Positions 34,002-42,477 of a DNA stretch of 64,000 bases are shown here, one piece after another. The position numbers and the translations under genes are program-made. The stretch is from JBDTMT01 sp033764095 (GTDB lineage: Bacteria > Desulfobacterota > Binatia > HRBIN30 > CADEER01). The DNA lies in NCBI GenBank assembly GCA_033764095.1, contig JANRJF010000255.1, positions 1 to 64,000 of the forward strand. The letters run 5' to 3'. The notes beneath the pieces were generated by a model. That model was not told the DNA's origin, ran no database searches, and saw nothing but the letters and a program-made list of their open reading frames with translations. Within the stretch, counting starts at the first letter, position 1. Each line of letters opens with the position of its first letter.

Positions 34002-35087
34002 ATGAAGAAGCCCGCGTTGCCCATGATTCGTCCGGTCGAGTGGCGCAATGGCGCCGTCGTCCTGCTCGATCAGCGTCTGCTGCCGTTGCAGGAAGTCTAC
34101 CGCGTCTATCGCGACCACCGCGACGTGGCACGCGCGATCAAGGACATGGTGGTGCGCGGCGCGCCCGCCATCGGCGTCGCGGCGGCCATGGGCATCGCGC
34201 TCGGCATGGCGCAGGCGAGCGACAGCGATCAGGCGCGCGCCTTCGATCGTATCGCGCGGCGCTTCGCGGCGACCCGGCCGACGGCGGTGAACCTCTTCTG
34301 GGCGATCGAGCGCATGCGGCGCGCCCTGGCGCGCGCGCGCGGCCGCAGCCCCGAAGTGGTGCGCGAGATCCTGCGCCAGGAGGCGGTGGCGATCTACCAC
34401 GAGGACATCGCCAGCAACCGCGCGCTCGGCGCGCACGGCGCCGGCCTGCTGAAGCCGCGCACGACGGTGCTGACGCACTGCAACGCCGGTGCGCTGGCCA
34501 CCGCCGGCTACGGCACCGCGCTGGGCGTCATCCGCGCCGCGCAGGAGGCAGGCAAGCAGATTGCCGTGATCGCCGCCGAAACACGGCCGTTCCTGCAGGG
34601 CGCGCGTCTGACCGCCTGGGAGCTGAAGAAGGATCGCGTGCCGGTGACGCTGATCACCGACAACATGGTCGGCCACGTCATGAAGCGCGGCACGGTCGGC
34701 GCGGTGATCGTCGGCGCCGACCGCGTCGCCGCCAACGGCGACGTCGCCAACAAGATCGGCACCTACGGCGTGGCGGTGATCGCCGCGCGGCACCGGATTC
34801 CGTTCTATGTCGCGGCGCCGACCTCGACGGTCGATCTCGCCTGCGCGGACGGCGACGCGATCCCGATCGAGGAGCGCGCGGTGCGCGAGGTGACGCATCT
34901 CGGCGACGCGCAGATTGCGCCGAGCGGCATCAAGGTGATGAACCCGGCGTTCGACGTCACGCCGCACACGCTGGTGACGGCGATCATCACCGAGCGCGGC
35001 GTCGCGCGCGCGCCCTACACGCGCTCGCTGGCGCGGATGCTGGGCGGCGAGACGCGCGACGTCCGCCGGCGCGCCAGCCGCTCGTAA
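34002..35087 (+). CDS. mtnA: S-methyl-5-thioribose-1-phosphate isomerase
   Basis: 361 residues from ATG at 34002; ATG at 34023 is an alternative. The eIF2B-like fold is shown by VVRGAPAIGVAAAMG, TRPTAVNLFWAI, the catalytic Cys in LTHCNAGALATAGYGTALG, ETRPFLQGARLTAWEL and Asp in VGADRVAANGDVANKIGTY. MtnA isomerises methylthioribose-1-phosphate to methylthioribulose-1-phosphate in methionine salvage. Other mtn genes are not in the window. Confidence 0.95.
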   Translation: MKKPALPMIRPVEWRNGAVVLLDQRLLPLQEVYRVYRDHRDVARAIKDMVVRGAPAIGVAAAMGIALGMAQASDSDQARAFDRIARRFAATRPTAVNLFWAIERMRRALARARGRSPEVVREILRQEAVAIYHEDIASNRALGAHGAGLLKPRTTVLTHCNAGALATAGYGTALGVIRAAQEAGKQIAVIAAETRPFLQGARLTAWELKKDRVPVTLITDNMVGHVMKRGTVGAVIVGADRVAANGDVANKIGTYGVAVIAARHRIPFYVAAPTSTVDLACADGDAIPIEERAVREVTHLGDAQIAPSGIKVMNPAFDVTPHTLVTAIITERGVARAPYTRSLARMLGGETRDVRRRASRS

Positions 35088-35099
35088 CCGCTCCGCGCC

Positions 35100-35504
35100 C
35101 TACTGCCAGATCACCTGGCGCAGATCGGCCTGGCCGGCGCGCTCCTTGCCGAGGCGATCCACCGGGCGGTTCTGCGCGTCGACGAAGACCAGCTTCGGAT
35201 CCCACTCGCGCGCCTCGGTGTCGGTCATCCACCCGAAGGTGGCGATGATCACCAGGTCGCCGGCACGCGCCTTGTGCGCCGCGGCACCGTTGATGCACAC
35301 CACCCCCGAGCCGGGCTGTCCGCGCAACGCGTAGGTGCGGAAGCGCTCGCCGTTGGTGACGTTCCAGATCTCGACTTCCTGGTTCGGCCAGATGTCCGCG
35401 CGCTCGAGCAGGTCGGCGTCGATCGTCACGCTGCCCTCGTAATGCAGATCGGCGCCGGTGACGGTGGCGCGGTGGATCTTGCTGCGCAGCATGTTGCGAT
35501 GCAT
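35100..35504 (-). CDS. panD: Aspartate 1-decarboxylase
   Basis: 134 residues, normal length. The self-cleavage site is Gly24-Ser25 in HYEGSVTID, which yields the pyruvoyl cofactor; Lys9 in LRSKIHRATVTGADL and the motif GAAAHKARAGDLVIIATF are conserved. It makes beta-alanine from aspartate for pantothenate. Third pantothenate gene in the minus-strand panB-panC-panD operon, 16 bases after panC. Confidence 0.96.
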   Translation of the reverse strand: MHRNMLRSKIHRATVTGADLHYEGSVTIDADLLERADIWPNQEVEIWNVTNGERFRTYALRGQPGSGVVCINGAAAHKARAGDLVIIATFGWMTDTEAREWDPKLVFVDAQNRPVDRLGKERAGQADLRQVIWQ

Positions 35505-35520
35505 GGGAATCCTCCTGGCC

Positions 35521-36375
35521 TCAGGCTGGGCTGGCGGTGAGTACGGCGTTGTCGATCAGGCGCGTGCGGCCGACGAACACGGCCAGCGCGAGCAGGGCCG
35601 GACGCTCGAGCGCGTCCGTCGGTTCAAGGCTGTCGGCGTCGACCAGCTCGGCGTAGTCGACGCGCGCCAACGGTTCCGCCGCCAGGACGGTGGTCGCGGC
35701 GGCGAGCACGTCCGCGGCGCGGCGCGCGCCGCCGAGGTAGGCCGTACGCGCGGCGGCGAGCGCGCGCGACAGGCAGCGCGCCGCGACGCGCTCGTCAGCC
35801 GCCAGGTAGGCGTTGCGCGAGCTCATCGCGAGGCCGTCGGCCTCGCGCACGATCGGCATGCCGACCACCTCGACGCCCATGTCGAGATCGGCCGCCATGC
35901 GCCGCAGCACGGCGAGTTGCTGATAGTCCTTCTCGCCGAAGACTGCGACGTGCGGCCGCACCGCGTTGAACAGCTTGGTGACGACGGTGGTCACGCCGCG
36001 AAAGTGCCCGGGACGCGAGCGGCCGCAGAGACCGGCCGTCATCTTGGTCACCGCCACCTCGGTCTGGAAGCCGGCCGGGTACATCACCTCGGCGGTTGGC
36101 AGGTACAGCACGTCGACGCCGGCGCCGGCGAGCGCGGCGCGATCGCGTGCGAGGTCGCGCGGATAGGCGGCGAGATCCTCGCGCGGTCCGAACTGCATCG
36201 GGTTGACGAAGATCGACGCGACGCAGGTGTCGGCGCGCCGGCGCGCCTCGGCCACCAGGCTGAGGTGCCCGTCGTGCAGATACCCCATGGTTGGCACCAG
36301 GCCGATGCGCCGCCCGGCGGTGCGGGTGGCGTCGGCCCAGGCCTGCATGGCGGCCGGCGTGGCGATCTCGCGCAC
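35521..36375 (-). CDS. panC: Pantoate--beta-alanine ligase
   Basis: 284 residues from GTG at 36375, placed 4 bases after the panB stop; the longer frame is panB shadow. ATP-binding motif GLVPTMGYLHDGHLSLV, FVNPMQFGPREDLAAYPR, the pantoate-binding VFGEKDYQQLAVLRRM and SSRNAYL are all present. It condenses pantoate and beta-alanine with ATP. Together with PanB and PanD upstream and downstream it completes pantothenate synthesis except for ketopantoate reductase. Confidence 0.95.
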   Translation of the reverse strand: MREIATPAAMQAWADATRTAGRRIGLVPTMGYLHDGHLSLVAEARRRADTCVASIFVNPMQFGPREDLAAYPRDLARDRAALAGAGVDVLYLPTAEVMYPAGFQTEVAVTKMTAGLCGRSRPGHFRGVTTVVTKLFNAVRPHVAVFGEKDYQQLAVLRRMAADLDMGVEVVGMPIVREADGLAMSSRNAYLAADERVAARCLSRALAAARTAYLGGARRAADVLAAATTVLAAEPLARVDYAELVDADSLEPTDALERPALLALAVFVGRTRLIDNAVLTASPA

Positions 36376-36379
36376 CGGC

Positions 36380-37237
36380 TCAGCCCTTCGCGGCCGCTTC
36401 CTTCGCCGGCACGGTGGCGAGCGAGGTGAAGCTGTGCGCCGCGCTGGGGAACGCCGCGCCGCGCACCTCGCTGGCATAGCTCTCGACCGCCTCGCGCGCC
36501 GCCGTCCACAGATCGGCGTAGCGCTTGGCGAAGCGCGGTGCGGTGCGCTCGCCGAGCCCGAGCACGTCGTGCAGCACGAGGATCTGCCCGTCGCAGTGCG
36601 GGCCGGCGCCGATGCCGATGGTCGGAATCTCCAGGCGCGCGGTGATGTCGGCGGCGAGGTCGAGCGGAATGCCCTCCAGCACGATGGCGAAGGCACCGGC
36701 TGCCTCGACCGCGAGCGCGTCATCGATCAGGCGCTCGCGCTGTCCCGGCGCCTGACCGCGCTTGCGGCCCTGCACCTTGTGGCCGCCCATGCGGTGCACC
36801 GACTGCGGCGTCAGGCCGATGTGGCCCATCACCGGAATGTCCACCGAGGCGATGCGCGCGATGGTCTCCGCGACCGCGGCGCCGCCCTCGAGCTTCACCG
36901 CCTCGGCACCGCCGTCCTTGATCAGGCGCCCGGCGTTGGCGACCGCGTCGGTCGGGCTGACCTGGTACGACAGGAACGGCAGGTCGGCGACCAGCAGCGC
37001 GCGCCGTCGGCCGCGCGCCACCATGCGCGTGTGGTAGACCATCTCGTCCATGGTCACCGGCAGCGTGGTGTCGAAGCCCTGCACCACCATGCCGAGCGAG
37101 TCGCCGACCAGCAGCAGGTCGACACCCGCCTGGTCGGCGATGCGCGCGAAGGGAAAATCGTACGCTGTCAGGGCGACGATCGGCCGGCCGGTGGCCTTGG
37201 CCTTGACGATCTCGGGTACGGTAACTTTCTGCTCCAT
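36380..37237 (-). CDS. panB: 3-methyl-2-oxobutanoate hydroxymethyltransferase
   Basis: 285 residues. The TIM barrel is clear: LTAYDFPFARIADQAGVDLLLVGDSLGM with metal ligands, GHIGLTPQSVHRMGG and IGIGAGPHCDGQILVLHD. It makes ketopantoate from alpha-ketoisovalerate and methylene-tetrahydrofolate. Its Shine-Dalgarno GGAGGG lies in the right arm of a 9-bp hairpin just upstream, so initiation may be regulated. The C-terminal 20 residues are low-complexity. Confidence 0.96.
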   Translation of the reverse strand: MEQKVTVPEIVKAKATGRPIVALTAYDFPFARIADQAGVDLLLVGDSLGMVVQGFDTTLPVTMDEMVYHTRMVARGRRRALLVADLPFLSYQVSPTDAVANAGRLIKDGGAEAVKLEGGAAVAETIARIASVDIPVMGHIGLTPQSVHRMGGHKVQGRKRGQAPGQRERLIDDALAVEAAGAFAIVLEGIPLDLAADITARLEIPTIGIGAGPHCDGQILVLHDVLGLGERTAPRFAKRYADLWTAAREAVESYASEVRGAAFPSAAHSFTSLATVPAKEAAAKG

Positions 37238-37242
37238 CGGAA

Positions 37243-37271
37243 AGCCCTCCGAGACCGAGTGCCGGAGGGCT
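37243..37271 (-). promoter_or_regulatory. Hairpin sequestering the panB Shine-Dalgarno
   Basis: AGCCCTCCG and CGGAGGGCT form a perfect 9-bp stem with an 11-base loop. On the minus strand the right arm contains GGAGG, which ends 8 bases before the panB ATG. The stem would hide the ribosome-binding site unless melted or bound. It could also be a weak terminator of the upstream kinase transcript, but only TTT follows. Confidence 0.55.
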
Positions 37272-37407
37272 GCTCCAAGAGCAGGGACGGTGCGGTCGAC
37301 GTGTCGCTGGTCCGCTTCGAGCTTGGTGAGTCGGGTACAGGTTCCCGCTCGGCTCGCTGCGGGGCGTGACGGCGATCAGCCCGCAATTGCCTTCCGTCTC
37401 GGTCCAG

Positions 37408-38082
37408 TTATCTGGATCCAAGCGGTATGTAGTGTTGGACGCCTTGTCCCATCTCGTGGATCTCGCGCATGAGATCCGCGGTCTCCTCGGAGTGCGCGAC
37501 GAAGTCGATCTCCGAGCAGTTCACCACGAGCAGGGGAGTCTCCTCATAATGAAAGAAAAAGTCCTTGTACGCCTCTGCGACGCGCCGGACGTATTCCGGC
37601 GTGACGTGTCGTTCGTAGTCGCGTGATCGTTTCCGTAATCGAGCCATAAGCACATCTGCACGCGCTTGCAAGTACACCACGAGATCGGGCTTGGGGATGC
37701 GCGCCCCGAGCATGTGGTAGAGCTGCCGGTAGAGCGCGAGCTCATCGGGGTCGAGGTTGATCTGCGCGAAGATGTGATCCTTGGCGAACAGGTAGTCCGC
37801 CACCAGGCTCTGCCGGAACAGCTCCTGCTGGGCGAGCTCCTGCTGCTGGCGGAAGCGCGTCAGCAGAAAGAACATCTGCGCCTGGAAGGCGTGCTTGTCG
37901 GGGTCGTCGTAGAAGCGGCGCAGGAACGGGTTGTCGTCGACCTGTTCGAGCACCATGCGCGCCTGCCACTCGTCGGCAATGAGCCGCGCGAGGGTGGTCT
38001 TTCCGACACCGATGGGGCCCTCGACGACGATGTAGCGTGTCTTGGTCAGGGCGCGCTCCCGCAGGCGAGGGGCGAGTAGCAT
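37408..38082 (-). CDS. Deoxynucleoside kinase
   Basis: 224 residues. P-loop EGPIGVGKTTLARLIA near residue 21, DRS-like motif region around QSLVADYLFAKD, and the LID-type segment RLRKRSRDYERHV fit the deoxyguanosine/deoxyadenosine kinase family. It phosphorylates deoxynucleosides in salvage. Position next to panB is common in many Deltaproteobacteria. Its ATG complement overlaps the proposed ATG of the divergent NagZ-like gene (CATG at 38080-38083); a TTG at 38049 is an alternative start closer to the P-loop. Confidence 0.9.
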   Translation of the reverse strand: MLLAPRLRERALTKTRYIVVEGPIGVGKTTLARLIADEWQARMVLEQVDDNPFLRRFYDDPDKHAFQAQMFFLLTRFRQQQELAQQELFRQSLVADYLFAKDHIFAQINLDPDELALYRQLYHMLGARIPKPDLVVYLQARADVLMARLRKRSRDYERHVTPEYVRRVAEAYKDFFFHYEETPLLVVNCSEIDFVAHSEETADLMREIHEMGQGVQHYIPLGSR

Positions 38083-39172
38083 GGCCCCCCCGGGGAGTCC
38101 AGATTGCGCCGTGACGCGCGCGCTCGCTGGTCAGGTGCTGACCGTCGGCATCCCCGGCGCGACGCTGACGCGCGGCGTGCAACGCGCGCTGGCGCGCCTC
38201 GCGCCGGGCGGCGTGGTGTTGTTCGCGCGCAACGCCGTCGATCCGCCGCAGCTCGCGGCGCTCACCGCGGCGCTGCACGCGCTGCCATCGCGGCCGTTGA
38301 TCGGCATCGATCAGGAGGGCGGCCGCGTGCAGCGCCTGCCGGCGCCGTTCACGCGCTTCCCGAGCGCCGCCGCCATCGGCCGTGCCGGCGCCGGCGCGAC
38401 GCGCGCCGCAGGCGTCGCGATCGGACGCGAGCTGCGCGCGGCAGGCATCGACATCGACTACGCGCCGGTGCTCGACGTGCGCACCGCGGGCGGCGACGAC
38501 GTGGTGGGCGACCGCGCCTTCGCCGCCGATGCCCGGCGCGCCGCGACCTTGGCGGTCGCCTTTCTACGCGGACTGCGCGCCGCCGGCGTGCTTGCCTGCG
38601 GCAAGCATTTCCCGGGACACGGCGCCGCCGACGCCGACTCGCACCTGCGCCTGCCGACCGTGCGCCGCGGCCGCGCCGCACTGGCGCGGCGGGAGCTGCT
38701 GCCATTCCGCGCGGCCATCGCTGCCGGCATCCCGCTGCTGATGGCCGCGCACGTGCGCTACCCGGCCCTCGACCGGCGGCGCTGCGCGACGCTCTCGCCG
38801 GCCATCGTCACCACGCTGCTGCGGGCTCGCCTGCGCTTCGACGGCGTCGTGGTCAGCGACGATCTCGCCATGGGCGCGATCCGCAACACCCTCGACGCGC
38901 CGCGGGCCGCGGTCGCCGCGCTGCGCGCCGGGGTCGATTGGCTGCTGCTCTGCGGTGCGCTCGGCGAGGCCCAGCGCGTCGCCGATCAGCTCGTCGCCAC
39001 CGCGCTCGCCGACCCGCGCTTTGCCGCCCGCCTGCGCCAAGCGGCGGCGCGCGTCGCCGCGCTGCACTCCCTGCGACGGCCCGCGCGCGCGCCGCTGGCG
39101 TTTCCGGTCGCGGCGCATCTCCGACTGGTCGAGCGGATACGCGCCGTGGCGACCAACGCGGCGGCTTGCTAG
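38081..39172 (+). CDS. nagZ: Beta-N-acetylhexosaminidase (NagZ-like, GH3)
   Basis: About 363 residues from ATG at 38081; GTG at 38111 is equally plausible and avoids the start overlap with the divergent kinase gene. GH3 hallmarks: IDQEGGRVQRLPAPFTRFPSA, the catalytic loop CGKHFPGHGAADADSH with Asp-His dyad, and the nucleophile Asp in VVSDDLAMGAI. NagZ removes GlcNAc from muropeptides in the cytoplasm during cell-wall recycling. smpB follows 10 bases later. Confidence 0.9.
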   Translation: MAPPGSPDCAVTRALAGQVLTVGIPGATLTRGVQRALARLAPGGVVLFARNAVDPPQLAALTAALHALPSRPLIGIDQEGGRVQRLPAPFTRFPSAAAIGRAGAGATRAAGVAIGRELRAAGIDIDYAPVLDVRTAGGDDVVGDRAFAADARRAATLAVAFLRGLRAAGVLACGKHFPGHGAADADSHLRLPTVRRGRAALARRELLPFRAAIAAGIPLLMAAHVRYPALDRRRCATLSPAIVTTLLRARLRFDGVVVSDDLAMGAIRNTLDAPRAAVAALRAGVDWLLLCGALGEAQRVADQLVATALADPRFAARLRQAAARVAALHSLRRPARAPLAFPVAAHLRLVERIRAVATNAAAC

Positions 39173-39182
39173 GTCTCGCCAG

Positions 39183-39656
39183 GTGAAGAAGGAGACCACG
39201 CACGATCGCGACGTGGCGGTGAACCGCCGCGCCCGCCACGAGTTCCACATCGACGAGACCTTCGAAGCCGGCATCGCCCTGATGGGCAGCGAAGTGAAGG
39301 CCCTGCGCGCCGGCAAGGCCAACCTCAAGGACAGCTTCGGCCGCGTCGAGAACGGCGAAGTCTGGCTGTGGAACGCGCACATCAGTCCCTACGGGCCCGC
39401 CTCGCAGTTCGGCCACGAGCCGACCCGGACCCGCAAGCTCTTGCTGCACCGCGAGGAGATCGCCCGCCTGCACGGCAAGGTGAAGGAGAAGGGGCTCACG
39501 CTGGTGCCGCTGCGCCTCTACTTCAAGAACGGGCGCGCCAAGGTCGAGCTCGGCCTGGCGCGCGGCAAGAAGCAGCACGACAAGCGCGACGCCATCCGCG
39601 AGCGCGAGGTGAAACGGGAGATCGACCGCGCCCTGGCCTCGCGGCGTCGCGGGTGA
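39183..39656 (+). CDS. smpB: SsrA-binding protein
   Basis: 157 residues from GTG at 39183. All family motifs are seen: NRRARHEFHIDETFEAGIALMGSEVKALRAGKANLKDSF, NAHISPYGPASQFGHEPTRTRKLLLHREEI, and the basic tail KKQHDKRDAIREREVKREIDRAL. SmpB binds tmRNA and brings it to stalled ribosomes. No tmRNA gene was recognised nearby. The frame extends upstream only as shadow of nagZ. Confidence 0.96.
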   Translation: MKKETTHDRDVAVNRRARHEFHIDETFEAGIALMGSEVKALRAGKANLKDSFGRVENGEVWLWNAHISPYGPASQFGHEPTRTRKLLLHREEIARLHGKVKEKGLTLVPLRLYFKNGRAKVELGLARGKKQHDKRDAIREREVKREIDRALASRRRG

Positions 39657-39708
39657 GCTTGCACCCGGCGGCGAGCCCGACCTAGACGGACGGGAAAGAG
39701 GAGATGCG

Positions 39709-39957
39709 ATGAGCAAGGACGATCCCATCAGCCGAGCGCTCGACGGCGACATCGTCATGGCGCACGAGCGTTTCGTCGAGGCGATGGAAGCGCGCCTGCC
39801 GACCCTCGAGCTGGCGTCGAAGGAACGCTACTTCGCCGTGCTGACCATCCTGATCGGCAAGCTGGAAACCGCCGAGAAGTCGATGCAGGAGGTGCTGGTG
39901 GAGATGATGGCCGAGGCCGGCCGCCACCTGATGGAAGAGATGAGCGCGCGCCGCTGA
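39709..39957 (+). CDS. Small helical protein, unknown function
   Basis: 82 residues. ATG at 39709 has AGAGGAGA about 7 bases upstream. The sequence is almost entirely amphipathic helix (MAHERFVEAMEARLPTLELASKERYFAVLTILIGKLETAEKSMQEVLVEMMAEAG) with many Met and Glu, no signal peptide and no cysteine. It could be a small coiled-coil cytoplasmic protein. No family is recognised. It follows smpB by 52 bases and may be read with it. Confidence 0.72.
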   Translation: MSKDDPISRALDGDIVMAHERFVEAMEARLPTLELASKERYFAVLTILIGKLETAEKSMQEVLVEMMAEAGRHLMEEMSARR

Positions 39958-39966
39958 CGGCGCGGA

Positions 39967-40137
39967 TCAGTTGGTCGGCACCGCCGTCGCCGTGTTCTGC
40001 GATGTCGGCGTCGCCGGCACGTCGCCGGGGAACACCAGGTCGCCGCCGCAGGCGCTCAGCGCGCCGAGCAGACAGGCGAGCAGCGACAGCGCAGCGATCA
40101 GGTGCAGGGCGGCGGCGCGGGATGAGGTCGGCGTCAT
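39967..40137 (-). CDS. Tiny lipoprotein with TP-type tail
   Basis: 56 codons; ATG at 40135-40137 overlaps the preceding peptidase stop (ATGA). The product begins MTPTSSRAAALHLI, has a hydrophobic core LIAALSLLACLLG, lipobox LSAC (Cys30) and a short mature part CGGDLVFPGDVPATPTSQNTATAVPTN. It should be lipidated and exposed in the periplasm. The ATP/TAT-rich tail echoes the linkers in the larger secreted proteins here, so it might be a truncated family member. Confidence 0.68.
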   Translation of the reverse strand: MTPTSSRAAALHLIAALSLLACLLGALSACGGDLVFPGDVPATPTSQNTATAVPTN

Positions 40138-41336
40138 GCGTGGGTTCTCGGCGCAGCGTCACCGAGAATGGCGACGACCGCTGTCTGAATCGGTTCTCCT
40201 GTCACAACGATCTCCGATCGGTCAACAAAGGCGTTCAGCTCGCTGCGCACGCCGAACTCGCCGGGCAGATACACGCCCGGCTCGACCGAGAAGCAGGTGC
40301 CGGGCAGCAGCCGGCGCGTGTCCGGCGTCTCGAAGCCATCGATGTTGGCGCCGTTGCCGTGCACCTCGACACCGATCGAATGGCCGGTGCGATGCACGAA
40401 CTGCGGCCCATACCCGGCCGCTTCGATGACGCCGCGGGTCGCGGCATCGACGTCACAGCCGCGCAGCGGCGTGCCGTCGGCGAGCCCGCGACGCGCCGCC
40501 GCGACGCCGGCGTCGCGCGCCCGGCGCACGACGTCGAACACCGCCGCATGGCGCTCCGGCACCGCGCGGCCGACATAGCCAGTCCAGGTGATGTCGGCGT
40601 AGACGCCGTCGGGCTCCTTCGCCCAGAGGTCGATGAGGACGAACTCACCGGCGCCGATCGACCGCCCCGCGGCGGGCGTCTCGTAATGCGGATCGGCGCT
40701 GTGCGGGCCGGCGGCGACGATCGGGGGGTGATGGGTGACCAGGCCGTCCTGCGCGAAGCGCTCCAACAGGAAGCGCTGCACGCCGCCCTCGTCGCAGGGC
40801 CGGCCGGCGCGGCAGCGGGCGCCGATCTCGGCGAAGGCCGCGTCCACCGCCGCGCGCACCGCGCGCGCGGCGCGGCAGTGGCTGGCGTACTGCGCCGCGC
40901 TCCACACCGCCTCGAAGCGCTGCACCAGGTCGGCCGCGGTCCGTACCTCGACGCCGCAGCCGCGCACCAGCTCGACCGTACCGGCGTCGACCCGTGCGAC
41001 GTACGGCACGGCGTTGAGCGGCGAGTACTGCATGGCAACGGTGCGCAGGCCGGCGAGCATCTCCGCCAGGCCGGCGTGCAACTCCTGCCAGGTGCGATAG
41101 ACGCGCATCGCGCCGGGGAGTCCGCGCAAGGCGGCGGGCTCGACTGCCGACACCAGGCCGCGCGGGGCGCCGGCGGTCGGGACCAGGTAGAACCAGCGCC
41201 GCGTCGCCAGGCGGTCGCCGAGCTCGAGGATGCGCGCCGCGATCGGATCGCTGCCGCGGAAGTCGCAGAACAGCCAGGCGTCGAGCCCCTCTTCCGCCAC
41301 GGCGGCCTGCATGGCCGCCAGTCGATCCGCCTGCAT
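40134..41336 (-). CDS. M24 family metallopeptidase (Xaa-Pro dipeptidase-like)
   Basis: 400 residues. Creatinase-type N-terminal domain (about 1-150) and pita-bread catalytic domain. Metal ligands: Asp in FVLIDLWAKEPDGVYADITWTG (two Asp), His in FVHRTGHSIGVEVHGNG, Glu in SVEPGVYLPGEFGVRSELNAFV (two Glu). It cleaves Xaa-Pro dipeptides or the N-terminal residue before proline. Coupled to the tiny lipoprotein gene by ATGA overlap. Divergent from the RNase Z-like gene with 118 bases between. Confidence 0.9.
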   Translation of the reverse strand: MQADRLAAMQAAVAEEGLDAWLFCDFRGSDPIAARILELGDRLATRRWFYLVPTAGAPRGLVSAVEPAALRGLPGAMRVYRTWQELHAGLAEMLAGLRTVAMQYSPLNAVPYVARVDAGTVELVRGCGVEVRTAADLVQRFEAVWSAAQYASHCRAARAVRAAVDAAFAEIGARCRAGRPCDEGGVQRFLLERFAQDGLVTHHPPIVAAGPHSADPHYETPAAGRSIGAGEFVLIDLWAKEPDGVYADITWTGYVGRAVPERHAAVFDVVRRARDAGVAAARRGLADGTPLRGCDVDAATRGVIEAAGYGPQFVHRTGHSIGVEVHGNGANIDGFETPDTRRLLPGTCFSVEPGVYLPGEFGVRSELNAFVDRSEIVVTGEPIQTAVVAILGDAAPRTHA

Positions 41337-41454
41337 GTGCGGTGACGCTACCGGAACGGATCGACTCGGTCCAAGCCCGCCGGAGCAGGTGACGGCGGGC
41401 AGTCTGGTACGCGGCGGCGGTCCGCGTTACCCTCGCTGCCGGTCGCGTGTCGCC

Positions 41455-42474
41455 ATGCCTGCCGCCTTCGTTCCCAGACTGGTCAACCCGCCGTTCGGCG
41501 ATCCCGGCCTCTACGTCGGACTGCGCCACCAGGGCCGCGCGATGCTCTTCGACCTCGGCCGCCTCGACCGCCTGCCGGCCGCGGCGCTGATCAAGCTCAC
41601 GCACGTCTTCGTGTCGCACACGCACATGGACCACTTCATCGGCTTCGACCACCTACTGCGCGTCCTGCTGGCGCGCGAGGTGCACATCGCGCTGTTCGGG
41701 CCGCCCGGCATCATCGCCAACGTGCGCGGCAAGCTGGCCGGCTACACCTGGAACCTCATCGACAGCTACCCGTTCGAGCTCACCGTGCACGAGGTGCACC
41801 CCGACCGCATCGAGGCCGTGCACCTCCCGGCGCGCACCGCCTTCACCCCCGAGCCGCTGCCGGCGCAACCGTTCGACGGCACGCTGGTCGACACCGACAC
41901 CCTCCGCGTCAGCACCGCGCACCTCGATCATCGCATCCCCTGCCTCGGCTTCGCGCTGACCGAAAAGACGCGCCTGAACGTCCGCGCCGAGGCGCTGGAC
42001 GAGCTCGGCGTGCCGCCGGGTCGCTGGCTGAACCGACTGAAGGACGCGGTGCGCGCCGGCGAACCGGACGACACCCCGCTGATCGCCGAGTGGCGCGAGC
42101 AGGGCGCGGCGCGCACGGCGCAGTTCACCGTCGGCGCGCTGCGCGACCGGCTGCTGGTGGCGACGCGCGGCCAGAAGCTCGCCTACGTCGTCGACACCCT
42201 GTTCAGCCAGGCGAACCTCGAGCGCATCGGCGCGCTGGCGCGCGACGCCGACGTCTTCTTCTGCGAGTCGCTGTTCCTCGACGCCGACCGCGACCAGGCG
42301 AGCAAGCGCTACCACCTGACCGCGCGCCAGGCGGCGACGCTGGCCCGCGCCGCCGGCGTCGCGCGCCTGGAAACCTTCCACTTCTCCTCGCGCTACGACC
42401 GCGACCCGGCGCCGCTGCGCGCCGAGGCGCAGGCGGTCTTCCGCGGCGAGCTGCCGCCCGACGTCCCGGGCTGA
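41455..42474 (+). CDS. Metallo-beta-lactamase fold hydrolase, RNase Z-like
   Basis: 339 residues from ATG at 41455. Zinc motif VSHTHMDHFIGFDHLLR (HxHxDH), a Gly-Pro-rich segment LFGPPGI and a later Asp/His pair (LAYVVDTLF, LETFHFSSRYDRD). The spacing follows RNase Z / ElaC, which cuts tRNA 3' ends, but the protein lacks clear confidence for tRNA specificity, so a general nuclease or hydrolase is possible. The next gene starts 4 bases after its stop. Confidence 0.82.
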   Translation: MPAAFVPRLVNPPFGDPGLYVGLRHQGRAMLFDLGRLDRLPAAALIKLTHVFVSHTHMDHFIGFDHLLRVLLAREVHIALFGPPGIIANVRGKLAGYTWNLIDSYPFELTVHEVHPDRIEAVHLPARTAFTPEPLPAQPFDGTLVDTDTLRVSTAHLDHRIPCLGFALTEKTRLNVRAEALDELGVPPGRWLNRLKDAVRAGEPDDTPLIAEWREQGAARTAQFTVGALRDRLLVATRGQKLAYVVDTLFSQANLERIGALARDADVFFCESLFLDADRDQASKRYHLTARQAATLARAAGVARLETFHFSSRYDRDPAPLRAEAQAVFRGELPPDVPG

Positions 42475-42477
42475 GCC

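Noticed and set aside
39183..40137. tmRNA gene near smpB
   Set aside because: No tRNA-like ends or tag-peptide frame were recognised in the surrounding bases.
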